A program made the position numbers and the translations under genes. Of a stretch of 61,508 nucleotides of DNA, positions 34,922 through 43,061 are shown piece after piece. The DNA is from Methylocystis sp. (GTDB lineage: Bacteria > Pseudomonadota > Alphaproteobacteria > Rhizobiales > Beijerinckiaceae), in the NCBI RefSeq assembly GCF_021731785.1, contig NZ_JAKFWS010000018.1:1-61508 (forward strand). The letters run 5' to 3'. Position 1 is the stretch's first letter; the number at the start of each line of letters is the position of its first letter. Under the pieces are notes generated by a model. It worked only from the letters and a program-made list of their open reading frames with translations, searched no databases and was not told where the DNA came from.

Positions 34922-35989
34922 GTGCTCGCCTTGCAGACACAGACGCTTGAAGATCAGTCGCAGGAACCCTCGCTCGATCTGCAGAAAATTTCTGCTTGGG
35001 CGATCATCGGCATTTTTGTGCTGATGCTCGGCGTCGCATTGAGCGCCGCACGAAGTCTCTTGGTGCCGATCGTTTCGGCTAGCGTGCTTGCCTTCATGCT
35101 CGGTCCCTGGGCGAGCGCCATGCGGCGATGGGGGCTGCCGATGAGCATATTTGCATGCGCAGTCGTCTTCGGCGCACTGTTTATTATTCATGCCGCCATT
35201 GTCGAGGGCTCGGCCATCGCCGTTGACTGGGTCGGTCGGGCGCCCGAGTTATTGGCCTCCTTCAGCGACAAGCTGCGATCGGCTTTCGGTCCGGCATTTT
35301 CGCTGGAGCGGCTGCAGAGCACTTTCGCCCGGAGCGACGGCGGCGGCCCTTTTGACGCCGCCGCAATCTTGCAGTCCACGATGAATTTTCTCACCCCCAC
35401 GGTCGGCGAGCTCATCGTGTTTCTTGCCGCCTTGTTCTTTCTCCTCTCCGGAAGAGAAGAGCTGCGCCGTTACCTCATATTCTTCTTCGAGGAGAAGGAG
35501 GCCCGGCTGCGCACGCTGCGCCTCCTCAATAATATCGAACGCGATCTCAAGAGCTATATTGCAGTGATCGCCGCCATCAATCTGGCGCTGGCGCTGATCG
35601 TGGTGGCGGCCGCATTTGCAGTGGGTCTGCCACATCCCCTGCTTTGGGGGCTTATCGCCTTCGCTCTCGAATTCATCCCCTACGTGGGTCCGCTGGCGAT
35701 GTATGCGGCGCTATTTCTCGTGGGTTTCGCTACATTTGGTTCGATTTCGCATGCGCTGGCGGCGCCGCTGATCATGGTGGTCGCGGATACGTTGGAAGCC
35801 TATGTCGTGACGCCCAACGTCATCGGCAGGCGACTGACGTTAAATCCCGGCGTAGTTTTCCTGGCGCTTGTCTTCTGGACGTGGCTCTGGGGACCCGTCG
35901 GCGCAATCCTCGCGACGCCTCTGCTCATCGCCGGCACGATCACGCTCAGCCATTTGTTCCCGCAGCACGAGATCAATCTTCCGGAATAG
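34922..35989 (+). CDS. AI-2E family transporter (PerM/YdiK-like)
   Basis: A 355-aa inner-membrane protein with about eight hydrophobic segments: two near residues 25-70, one near 78-95, a soluble loop, then segments around 155-175, 210-230, 235-260, 265-285 and 305-335. The conserved C-terminal region PNVIGRRLTLNPGVVFLAL followed by GPVGAILATPLL is the signature of this family. Substrates in most bacteria are unknown; the family name does not prove autoinducer export. The GTG at 34922 is the first start in the frame, but no clear ribosome binding site is visible. Confidence 0.85.
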   Translation: MLALQTQTLEDQSQEPSLDLQKISAWAIIGIFVLMLGVALSAARSLLVPIVSASVLAFMLGPWASAMRRWGLPMSIFACAVVFGALFIIHAAIVEGSAIAVDWVGRAPELLASFSDKLRSAFGPAFSLERLQSTFARSDGGGPFDAAAILQSTMNFLTPTVGELIVFLAALFFLLSGREELRRYLIFFFEEKEARLRTLRLLNNIERDLKSYIAVIAAINLALALIVVAAAFAVGLPHPLLWGLIAFALEFIPYVGPLAMYAALFLVGFATFGSISHALAAPLIMVVADTLEAYVVTPNVIGRRLTLNPGVVFLALVFWTWLWGPVGAILATPLLIAGTITLSHLFPQHEINLPE

Positions 35990-36017
35990 AAGCGCGAGCG
36001 AAAGCGCAGCTTTCGGA

Positions 36018-36042
36018 GGAACAATCAAACGCTCCGCAAGTT
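36018..36042 (+). promoter_or_regulatory. EcfG-type promoter of the DUF883-Ku-LigD unit
   Basis: GGAAC (36018-36022), 16 bases, AGTT (36039-36042), 40 bases before the ATG at 36083. All genes from 36083 to 40386 read in the same direction with gaps of 47 bases or fewer, so this one promoter could drive DUF883, the membrane protein, Ku and LigD. Confidence 0.6.
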
Positions 36043-36082
36043 CAGTAGACGACCAGCAGGGCGGTAACAGGGAGAAGAGGAC

Positions 36083-36403
36083 ATGAGCGTAGCATCGCAA
36101 GTCACGAACAAGGTCCAGGAGGCGCAGGACGCCATTGCCAAGGCGTCCGCCAATGCCGCCGCCAGGGCGAACTCTTTCGCGGAAGACGTGAACGCCAAAG
36201 TGGAAGAGACAATAAACAACGCCGACGCGGCGCTGACGACAGTAGCGCAGCAGTCGCGTGACGTAGCAGAGAAAGCGAGAGACGCGACCGAAGGCCTCAA
36301 GGCGACGGTGGAAGACACGGTACGGGAGCAACCTATCACCGCGCTGCTGCTCGCAGTCGCCGGCGGATTTTTGATCGGCGCAATGTGGAAGGGCCGCGGC
36401 TGA
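36083..36403 (+). CDS. DUF883 (YqjD/ElaB)-like membrane-anchored protein
   Basis: A 106-aa protein with an Ala-rich amphipathic helical region (residues 5-80) and a C-terminal membrane anchor, PITALLLAVAGGFLIGAMW, ending in KGRG. This layout is typical of YqjD/ElaB proteins, which attach to the inner membrane and, in E. coli, to ribosomes in stationary phase. The start has a purine-rich AGGGAGAAGAGGA upstream. It is the first gene of the predicted stress operon. Confidence 0.75.
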   Translation: MSVASQVTNKVQEAQDAIAKASANAAARANSFAEDVNAKVEETINNADAALTTVAQQSRDVAEKARDATEGLKATVEDTVREQPITALLLAVAGGFLIGAMWKGRG

Positions 36404-36418
36404 CCTTGGGGTACGACC

Positions 36419-36910
36419 ATGTTCCTGGATGCGATATTCCGCCGGGTTGACGACTCCATCGGGAACGCGACGCGCGGGGCGTGGCGCTTTACGATCGTTC
36501 TCGTCCTCGCTTTATCCGCGCTCGGCTTTGCCAGCGCCGCCGCCCATGCCTACGCGACGGCGACCTGGGGCGAGATCGGCGGAAATCTTGTCATCGCCGG
36601 GGCCTTTCTTGTCGCCGCCATCCTCGTTTATGTCGCGACGGCGAGTCGGCAAGTCGGCATGGCCGAAACTCAACCTGCGGCAGCCGAACTCGAAACCAAG
36701 AGCTTCTCGGTCCTGTCGCTTGCTGATCAGTTGCTAAGGCCGGACAGCGACATGGTGAAGTCGGTCGGGGCGCTCGCGCCGGTCGCCGCCAAGGCTCTCG
36801 CTGAACGGGTCGGGCCTCATCTTCATCTGATCATTGGCGCCGCGCTGGGCTTGATGGTCGCGTCGAAACTTGCAGAAAAGCTTGACAGAACAAAGGCCCC
36901 GGAAGCCTAA
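36419..36910 (+). CDS. Hypothetical membrane protein, 163 aa
   Basis: I do not recognise a named family. It has two transmembrane helices (about residues 21-46 and 55-77), a soluble stretch, and a third hydrophobic segment near 134-150 (LIIGAALGLMVASKL). It lies 15 bases after the DUF883 gene and 47 bases before ku; genes of this kind often accompany DUF883 proteins. A role in envelope stress is inference. Confidence 0.7.
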   Translation: MFLDAIFRRVDDSIGNATRGAWRFTIVLVLALSALGFASAAAHAYATATWGEIGGNLVIAGAFLVAAILVYVATASRQVGMAETQPAAAELETKSFSVLSLADQLLRPDSDMVKSVGALAPVAAKALAERVGPHLHLIIGAALGLMVASKLAEKLDRTKAPEA

Positions 36911-36957
36911 TGCGACAGCGGCGGCCGATGGCCGCGCGAGCGTAAGAGGTATGTGTT

Positions 36958-37818
36958 GTGCTCCCGAGAGCGAATTGGAAAGGCTCTCTCAAGCTCGCTG
37001 AGCTCACCTGTCCGGTGGCGCTCTATTCCGCGACTTCGACATCAGACAGAATTGCATTCCATACGATTAACCGTGAGACGGGCCATCGCGTAAGGCGGAG
37101 CTTTGTCGACAGCGAGACGGGCGAACCGGTAGAGCCCGGCGATCAAGTGAAAGGCTACGAGGTCGATAAGAACGAAAATGTCGTTCTCGAGCCGGAGGAG
37201 ATCGCGCAGGCCAGGCCACAAAGCGACAAGACGCTGACGATCGAGGCTTTCTTGGATTGGGCCGAGATCGACACGATCTATTTCGACAAGCCGTACTATC
37301 TCTCCCCATCGCAGAGCGACGCGAGCGAACTCTTCGTGCTGATACGTGAAGGCCTGCGCAAGAACAAGGTTGCGGCGATCGCCAAAGCGACGCTCTTCAG
37401 GCGCGCGCGCAATGTTCTGATCAGTCCCCACGGCGACGGACTTTTCGCGATCACATTGAATTTCGACTATAAGGTGCGCGCCGCGCAGCAGGCGTTTGAC
37501 GAAATTCCCGAGATCAAGATTGAAGGCGAGATGCTTCGGCTCGCCAAGCATATTATCGACACGAAGAAAGGAACCTTCGATCCGTCGACGTTCCAAGACC
37601 GCTATGAGCAGGCTCTCGCCGAATTCGTGAAGGCGAAGCTCGAAGGCAAGCCGATTGCGCCGCCGCGCAAGGCGCGAGAAGCAAAGGTCGTCAATCTGCT
37701 CGACGCGCTACGCGAGAGCGCGGCGATGTCGGAGCGGCGCGAAAAGCCCGCGACCAAGAAGCGGGCGGCGCCGGCGCGCAAGGCGAAAACAGCCGCCGCG
37801 CGGCGCAAAGCGAGCTGA
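36958..37818 (+). CDS. ku: Ku protein (non-homologous end joining), copy 1
   Basis: A 286-aa bacterial Ku homodimer subunit, beginning ANWKGSLKLAELTCPVALYSA, with DETG-like NRETGHRVRRSFVDSETG and the core ending around residue 255. The last 40 residues are a Lys/Arg/Ala-rich tail as in many rhizobial Ku proteins. Ku binds broken DNA ends and recruits LigD, which is encoded six bases downstream. The start is GTG at 36958. A second ku gene lies beyond ligD on the other strand. Confidence 0.95.
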   Translation: MLPRANWKGSLKLAELTCPVALYSATSTSDRIAFHTINRETGHRVRRSFVDSETGEPVEPGDQVKGYEVDKNENVVLEPEEIAQARPQSDKTLTIEAFLDWAEIDTIYFDKPYYLSPSQSDASELFVLIREGLRKNKVAAIAKATLFRRARNVLISPHGDGLFAITLNFDYKVRAAQQAFDEIPEIKIEGEMLRLAKHIIDTKKGTFDPSTFQDRYEQALAEFVKAKLEGKPIAPPRKAREAKVVNLLDALRESAAMSERREKPATKKRAAPARKAKTAAARRKAS

Positions 37819-37824
37819 CCGCGT

Positions 37825-40386
37825 ATGTCGCTCGCCGATTATCGCAAGAAGCGTGATTTTTCGGCGACCCGCGAGCCGCAGGGACGCGGCGCTCCAAAGA
37901 CGGGCAATCGCTTTGTCATCCAGAAACATTCCGCGCGGCGGCTGCATTACGATCTTCGCCTCGAGATGGACGGTGTTTTGAAAAGCTGGGCGGTCACCCG
38001 AGGTCCAAGCCTCGTGCCTGGCGAAAAGCGCCTTGCGGTTCACGTCGAGGACCACCCTCTCGACTATCGGGATTTTGAAGGCGTCATTCCCGCAGGCCAA
38101 TATGGTGCCGGGGAAGTGATCGTGTGGGACAAAGGCGTCTGGATTCCGGAGGGCGATCCGCACAAGGGCTACGCCAAGGGCCATCTCGATTTCGAATTTC
38201 GCGGCAAGAAGCTCGGGGGCCGCTGGCATCTCGTGCGAATGGCGCGAAAGCCGCGCGAGAAGCACGACAATTGGCTACTCATCAAAAGCGAAGACGATTT
38301 TGCGCGAACGCCTGAAGACGAGGACATCCTCGACGAGATGCCGCGCTCGGTCGACACTGGGCGCACGATCGGCGATGTCGCAGAGGGCAAACCCCCGGGG
38401 CGCTCCGAGAAAAGCGCGGCGCCAAAGCAGAGCGTGGCATCCCCATTGGACAAGAAGAGCTCCACCGAGGCGGCGGCGCCTGCGCCGAACCTGGACCTCT
38501 CGCGCGTGAAAGGCGCAAAGAAAGCTAAGCCGCCAAACTTTGTTGAGCCGATGCAGGCCAGCGCTGGCGCCGCGCCGGCAAGCAAGGAATGGATTCACGA
38601 AATCAAATTCGACGGCTATCGGCTGCAGGCGCGCATTGAGGCGGGACGCGTGCGGCTGCTCTCGCGTGGCGGGCTCGACTGGACGAAGAAGTTTGGCGAC
38701 GAGGTGGTCGCAGCGCTGCGCGCTCTGCCGCTCGGTTCCGCGCTTATCGACGGTGAAATGGTTGTGGAGACGAGTGCAGGCGCATCGGATTTCTCCGCGC
38801 TTCAGGCGGATTTGAGCGCGGGGCGCACCGATCGCTTCGTCTATTGGGTGTTCGATCTTCTTTACCTCGACGGCTACGACCTGCGCGGAGCGAGCTTGCT
38901 CGAACGGAAGGGCCTGCTGGAAAAGCTGCTCCGCGACGCGGGCGGAGACAAAGTTCGCCTGAGCCTCCACTTTCAAGATAGCGGCGCGGTTGTGCTGTCG
39001 CATGCCTGTCGGCTTGGCCTCGAAGGCGTGGTGTCGAAGCTGCGGGATTCGCCCTATCGCTCGGGGCGCGTAAAGAGCTGGGTGAAGGCCAAATGTTTCG
39101 CACGGCAGGAGTTCGTGGTCGCCGGCTATACGCCGTCAACAGTGTCGCGACGCGCGATTGGTGCCCTCATGCTCGGCGTTTATCAGAATGGGGTTCTTTG
39201 CCATGTCGGCCGCGTCGGGACGGGATTTACCGCCGACATGGCGCATGAACTTTTCACCAAGCTCGATCCGATACGAACATCCTCAAGCCCGTTCGGCGCG
39301 CGCCTTAGCGCCGAGGCCGCGCGCAATGTGCACTATGTGCGTCCCGAACTGGTGGCTGAGGTGGAATTTCGCGGCTGGACGGCCGACCAAGTTCTTCGCC
39401 ATGCTTCCTTTCGCGGCCTTCGAGAAGACAAGGCCGCGCGCGACGTCGTTCGCGAAAGTACGCCGCCGGCTGAGCGCCCCGCAGCGGCAAGAACGGAGAA
39501 ACGCGCCGTGACGCTCACCCATCCCGATCGGCTCTATTGGCCCGATCAGGGCGTAACGAAGCAAGGCCTCGCGGATTACTACTCTGAAGTATGGCGCTAT
39601 ATCGCGCCCTTCATCGTCAAACGCCCGCTGGCGCTGCTGCGCTGCCCAAACGGCGTGGACGGAGAAAAATTCTTCCAGAAGCACGCATGGAAAGGCATCG
39701 ATCCAAACATTGTGCTGATCGACGACCCGAAGGAAAAAGAAGAAGAGCCCTTGCTCAGCATCAAGGACCTCAGCGGGCTGATCGCGCTGGTTCAGGCCGC
39801 CGCCTTGGAAATTCACCCCTGGGGATCGACGGCGTCAGACTGGGAGCGTCCTGACGTCATCATCATGGATCTCGATCCCGGTGAGCAAGTCGCGTGGGAG
39901 ACCGTCATTGCGGCGGCGGAAGAAACGCGGGACCGACTGCAAGACTTGGGGCTTAGCGCATTCGTGAAGACCTCGGGCGGGAAAGGGTTGCATGTGCTGG
40001 CGCCGGTGCATCCCAAAGCCGAATGGCCGGAAGTGAAGGCGTTCACTAAAAGCGTCGCCGACGCCATGGCGAGTGACAGTCCCGACAAATACGTTGCGAC
40101 GATCACGAAATCGAAGCGGCGGGGAAAAATACTCGTCGACTATCTGCGCAATCAGCGGGGGTCGACGGCTGTCGCGCCCTACTCGACGCGCGCCCGCCCC
40201 GGGGCGGCCGTATCGATGCCGCTCGCCTGGGACGAACTCAGTCCCGCCATCGGACCGGATTATTTCACGATCGCCAAAACTCTGGCGCGCCTTGATTCTT
40301 TGCAGGCCGATCCCTGGGCGGACTTTCGACGCGCGGCGGCGCCGATCGAATCGCCGAAACCCCGCAGGAAAAAGAAAGCCTCTTAG
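37825..40386 (+). CDS. ligD: DNA ligase D (phosphoesterase-ligase-polymerase)
   Basis: An 853-aa multifunctional NHEJ enzyme in the order phosphoesterase, ligase, polymerase. The phosphoesterase (about 1-170) has HSARRLHYDLRLEMDG and HPLDYRDFEGVIPAGQYGAG; the ligase (about 240-530) has EIKFDGYRLQARI with the adenylated Lys; the primase-like polymerase (about 555-845) has HPDRLYWPDQGVTKQGLADYY and the metal-binding MDLDPG. All three domains look complete. It is coupled to ku copy 1 and converges with ku copy 2, their stop codons overlapping. Confidence 0.96.
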   Translation: MSLADYRKKRDFSATREPQGRGAPKTGNRFVIQKHSARRLHYDLRLEMDGVLKSWAVTRGPSLVPGEKRLAVHVEDHPLDYRDFEGVIPAGQYGAGEVIVWDKGVWIPEGDPHKGYAKGHLDFEFRGKKLGGRWHLVRMARKPREKHDNWLLIKSEDDFARTPEDEDILDEMPRSVDTGRTIGDVAEGKPPGRSEKSAAPKQSVASPLDKKSSTEAAAPAPNLDLSRVKGAKKAKPPNFVEPMQASAGAAPASKEWIHEIKFDGYRLQARIEAGRVRLLSRGGLDWTKKFGDEVVAALRALPLGSALIDGEMVVETSAGASDFSALQADLSAGRTDRFVYWVFDLLYLDGYDLRGASLLERKGLLEKLLRDAGGDKVRLSLHFQDSGAVVLSHACRLGLEGVVSKLRDSPYRSGRVKSWVKAKCFARQEFVVAGYTPSTVSRRAIGALMLGVYQNGVLCHVGRVGTGFTADMAHELFTKLDPIRTSSSPFGARLSAEAARNVHYVRPELVAEVEFRGWTADQVLRHASFRGLREDKAARDVVRESTPPAERPAAARTEKRAVTLTHPDRLYWPDQGVTKQGLADYYSEVWRYIAPFIVKRPLALLRCPNGVDGEKFFQKHAWKGIDPNIVLIDDPKEKEEEPLLSIKDLSGLIALVQAAALEIHPWGSTASDWERPDVIIMDLDPGEQVAWETVIAAAEETRDRLQDLGLSAFVKTSGGKGLHVLAPVHPKAEWPEVKAFTKSVADAMASDSPDKYVATITKSKRRGKILVDYLRNQRGSTAVAPYSTRARPGAAVSMPLAWDELSPAIGPDYFTIAKTLARLDSLQADPWADFRRAAAPIESPKPRRKKKAS

Positions 40387-41189
40387 CGACCTTTGGAGCC
40401 GCGCTTTTCCGCATCGATGCTCTTGCGCAACGCATCCACGATATTGACGACATTGTTCTGGCGCGCCGGGGCCGGCTTCATGCCGCGCGCGGGTTTGCGC
40501 TCCTTCCTTTTTCCGGAAATGATGTCGAGCAGCTGGTCTTGAACGGGATCATGAGCCATCGAAGGACTCCAATGAGTCTTGCGCTCCTCGATCAATTTCG
40601 AAATCAGGTCGAGCGCTTTCGCATTTGGCGTCTCGGCGCGGATGTTGTCGAGATAGTCTTTAGGATCGCGCACTTCGTCGGCAAAGCGTAACGTCCATAA
40701 CACCAAACCCCTATCGCGCGGCTCGACCATCACCGCGCGCTCGCGCCGATACATGACGAGTCGCGACAGGCCAACCGTATTCGTCGCCTTCATCGCGTCG
40801 CGAATGACGGAAAACGCCTCGACGCCGACCGGATCGTCAGGAACGAGATAGTGGGGCTTGTCGAACCATATCCAGTCAACGCTCGCCGCCGGAGCGAAAG
40901 TATTAATATCGATGGTTCGTGTGCTTTCGAGGCTGAGAGCGTCGAGTTCTTCATCTTCAAGGAGCACGTAATCATTTTCGCCGCGCGGATAGCCCTTCAC
41001 CGCATCGTCTTCGCCAATCGGCCCGCCAGTGACCGAGTCGACATATTGGCTGACGACGCGGTTGCCGGTGTCTCGATTAAGGATGTGGAATCGAACCTTT
41101 TCGCCTTCCGTGGCCGCCGGCGTCATCGCGACCGGGCAAGTCACGAGCGAAAGCTTCAAATAGCCCTTCCAGAATGATCGTGGCGCCAC
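40383..41189 (-). CDS. ku: Ku protein, copy 2
   Basis: A 268-aa Ku, beginning SFWKGYLKLSLVTCPVAM, with NRDTGNRVVSQYVDS and a conserved tail ending in VVNIVDALRKSIDAEKR. It differs clearly from copy 1, and the strongly basic Ala/Lys tail is missing. The GTG start at 41189 is preceded by AGAGGGA. A perfect EcfG-type promoter lies 34 bases upstream. In Sinorhizobium meliloti several ku genes exist and some are under general-stress control, so specialised Ku proteins are a sensible reading. Confidence 0.95.
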   Translation of the reverse strand: MAPRSFWKGYLKLSLVTCPVAMTPAATEGEKVRFHILNRDTGNRVVSQYVDSVTGGPIGEDDAVKGYPRGENDYVLLEDEELDALSLESTRTIDINTFAPAASVDWIWFDKPHYLVPDDPVGVEAFSVIRDAMKATNTVGLSRLVMYRRERAVMVEPRDRGLVLWTLRFADEVRDPKDYLDNIRAETPNAKALDLISKLIEERKTHWSPSMAHDPVQDQLLDIISGKRKERKPARGMKPAPARQNNVVNIVDALRKSIDAEKRGSKGR

Positions 41190-41222
41190 CGCAGGTCCCT
41201 CTAGAGCAGGGAGTTCTCCAAT

Positions 41223-41247
41223 AACGCGCTATCGAGCCCATCGTTCC
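41223..41247 (-). promoter_or_regulatory. Perfect EcfG-type promoter of ku copy 2
   Basis: Read on the minus strand: GGAAC (41247-41243), 16 bases, CGTT (41226-41223). This is an exact match to the EcfG consensus. The start codon follows 33 bases later. Confidence 0.7.
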
Positions 41248-41413
41248 GCTTGCGCCCAAGCGGTCAGAACTGAAGAACTAAGAACAACCTTTTCGCTCTT
41301 CGCGGGAACGTTGGCGACTCGCATATTGTTGAATTCAAGCAAAAGGGCTGCGTGGGCGCTGTTGTTATTGAAGCGGGCGGCTCCCATATCCGACCGCTAT
41401 CCAAGGCTGCAAA

Positions 41414-41623
41414 ATGAACAAAAAGGCTAGAAAAGAAACCCAGAGAGATCTGCGGAGGATGGATGCGGGAGGCTGCGACGCGGCGTCCAAGCTGTCGTAT
41501 CTTGGGCTCAATGCGCAACTGACTGCCGAACTGCGACGTTTTTACGAGACCAGCGTCTCGGAGCCGATTCCTGATTCTTTGCGCAGTTTGCTTGCGCAAC
41601 TTTCTCGTTCACCAGCCGGTTAG
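41414..41623 (+). CDS. nepR: NepR-type anti-sigma factor
   Basis: A 69-aa protein whose core, LNAQLTAELRRFYETSVSEPIPDSL, followed by LLAQL, matches the two-helix signature of NepR. NepR holds the general-stress sigma factor EcfG inactive until phosphorylated PhyR releases it. No phyR or ecfG gene is adjacent, which is unusual for the first nepR copy and suggests a second, orphan copy. Upstream, GGAAC at 41304 is followed after 18 bases by TGTT, a poor EcfG match. No strong Shine-Dalgarno is visible. Confidence 0.72.
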   Translation: MNKKARKETQRDLRRMDAGGCDAASKLSYLGLNAQLTAELRRFYETSVSEPIPDSLRSLLAQLSRSPAG

Positions 41624-41745
41624 ATGAGGTGGTGACGCGTTTGATCAAACTCGCGGGCGCAGATGAGAATGAAACCATCAACACAACAAAAAATGATTGC
41701 CTGTCTTCACAACAGGCAATCACCAAAGTTCAATTATCGAACGAG

Positions 41746-41919
41746 TCATTTTCGACTGCGCAGCCAATGTTCGATCTCCGCTTGTCGCGGTTCGCGAACA
41801 AAAATAGGACGCTCGCGCGGCGCTTCGTGCTGCGTAACAAATAGCATTCTGGCGACGGCGCTGGATGCTTCGAGAATAAGCTGTCTCCAGTCCACTCCAT
41901 GCTTTGGCTTCGAACTCAT
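41746..41919 (-). CDS. Small hypothetical protein, 57 aa
   Basis: I do not recognise the family. The ATG at 41919 has AAAGGAG seven bases upstream, one of the best ribosome binding sites in the window, and an EcfG-type promoter ends 36 bases before it, so it is very probably real. The protein is hydrophilic and basic, ending in EIEHWLRSRK. A longer frame starting at 41994 runs through the promoter and is rejected. An opposing frame at 41629-41844 has no such signals. Confidence 0.65.
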   Translation of the reverse strand: MSSKPKHGVDWRQLILEASSAVARMLFVTQHEAPRERPIFVREPRQAEIEHWLRSRK

Positions 41920-41955
41920 TTCGGCTCTCCTTTCAACGGAGACGGATAAGGAAAC

Positions 41956-41980
41956 AACTCTCCCTTTTTTAAAATGTTCC
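41956..41980 (-). promoter_or_regulatory. EcfG-type promoter of the 57-aa gene
   Basis: On the minus strand: GGAAC (41980-41976), 16 bases including an A-rich run, AGTT (41959-41956). One base differs from the consensus. Confidence 0.55.
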
Positions 41981-42041
41981 AGAAATGACGGCAAAGCACC
42001 ATTCTGAGCTCACTTGGCCAGAAGGTGGTGAAAGCGCGCCG

Positions 42042-42068
42042 AAAAAAGCCCGAACCTAAGGTTCGGGC
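42042..42068 (-). terminator. Rho-independent terminator of csbD
   Basis: On the minus strand a perfect 9-bp stem GCCCGAACC / GGTTCGGGC with a three-base loop is followed by six T residues. It lies about 60 bases after the stop of the CsbD gene that ends at 42127. Confidence 0.85.
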
Positions 42069-42126
42069 GGGTCGAGGCGCGCGAGGGCCGCCTCGCGCCT
42101 AAGGCTGCGACGCGCTGAAGCTCAAA

Positions 42127-42333
42127 CTAGTTCAGCGTCTTCAGCCAGGTGTCGACCTCTTCGCGGATGCGATCCCGGCCTTCGCCGTAGCGTTCTTGAA
42201 GAAGGCCTTCGAACTGCTCGCGCTTCCCGTCCAGGCGCGCGAGATCGTCATCCGTCAGCTCGGCCCACTTCTCGCGCACCTTGCCCTTGAACTGTTTCCA
42301 GTTGCCTTCTACACGATTCCAATCCATCGCCAT
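42127..42333 (-). CDS. CsbD family protein, 68 aa
   Basis: A typical full CsbD protein: MDWNRVEGNWKQFKGKVREKW, then LTDDDL and GKREQFEGLLQERYG. It is small, highly charged and stress-related by family. Its gene is flanked by a perfect EcfG-type promoter (42368-42392) and a strong terminator (42042-42068), so it is a single-gene stress transcript. The longer CsbD-like gene at 34440 is a distant relative. Confidence 0.92.
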   Translation of the reverse strand: MAMDWNRVEGNWKQFKGKVREKWAELTDDDLARLDGKREQFEGLLQERYGEGRDRIREEVDTWLKTLN

Positions 42334-42367
42334 GCTCCCAAGGTCAAGAAGTGTTCGACGGCGACAA

Positions 42368-42392
42368 AACGCGGGCGGAGCCGCTTTGTTCC
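42368..42392 (-). promoter_or_regulatory. Perfect EcfG-type promoter of csbD
   Basis: On the minus strand: GGAAC (42392-42388), 16 bases, CGTT followed by TT (42371 leftward). An exact match to the EcfG consensus, 34 bases before the start at 42333. Confidence 0.72.
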
Positions 42393-42432
42393 GACCTTGG
42401 AGCGACGCGAATGTGCGAGGGCTAATTGCTGG

Positions 42433-42948
42433 TCAAGCGGCTGCGCCGCAGCACTTCTTGAATTTCTTGCCGGAACCGCAGGGACATGGATCGTTACGGC
42501 CCGCCTGCTTGCCCTTCACGAGTGGCGCGTTCTTGCGATTGGCCTCTTCAAGAAAATACCAGCGTCCATCCTGCGCGTCGTGTCGAAACAGCGAGCGCTC
42601 CCGATGCGAATAGCGTTCGCCTTCACTGGTGAAATGCGCGACGAACTCCACGTAGCCGGTTTCATCGCCTGTCGGCCCCTGTTCCGTCGACAGGATCTCA
42701 AGTCCGAGCCATTGCGAACTGCGCGACCAGTGCGTGATCGCTTTACGGTCGAAGTCGTGACGCGACTCCGGCGCCAATGAATCGACAAGGTAATCGATGT
42801 CGCCGATGGCGAAGGCGGTGTAGCGCGAGCGCATCAGCGCTTCGGCGCTCGGCGCCGGCAGTCTCTCTTCGATGTAACGCGCGCAGCAGGCCGAATAGGC
42901 GAGCTGTTGCGCCTCCATCGCACGGCAGGGACAGGTCTGGTCGGTCAT
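42433..42948 (-). CDS. ychJ: YchJ family protein with two SEC-C type metal-binding motifs
   Basis: A 171-aa protein of the UPF0225 (YchJ) family. It has an N-terminal Cys cluster ([17 protein letters not shown]), the central NTF2-like segment [20 protein letters not shown] and a C-terminal SEC-C zinc motif [17 protein letters not shown]. The biochemical function of YchJ is not settled; an association with protein quality control or secretion is possible through SEC-C. It lies downstream of the fds operon, 113 bases after fdsD. Confidence 0.9.
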   Translation of the reverse strand: MTDQTCPCRAMEAQQLAYSACCARYIEERLPAPSAEALMRSRYTAFAIGDIDYLVDSLAPESRHDFDRKAITHWSRSSQWLGLEILSTEQGPTGDETGYVEFVAHFTSEGERYSHRERSLFRHDAQDGRWYFLEEANRKNAPLVKGKQAGRNDPCPCGSGKKFKKCCGAAA

Positions 42949-43061
42949 TGCTCAGTCGGCGTAAGAATTGTCGCGCGTCGCTGCGCCAAGGCCTCAGACC
43001 TATGCGACGACAGCGCTGTCGTCCAACGTTTTTGCGACATGGCACGTGGAAGCCGCGTTCG

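Noticed and set aside
41304-41330. EcfG promoter of nepR
   Set aside because: GGAAC is present but TGTT follows after 18 bases, outside the accepted 16-17 spacing and with a poor -10 match.
41629-41844. 71-aa plus-strand frame after nepR
   Set aside because: It does not resemble an EcfG sigma factor, lacks a ribosome binding site and overlaps the better supported 57-aa gene.
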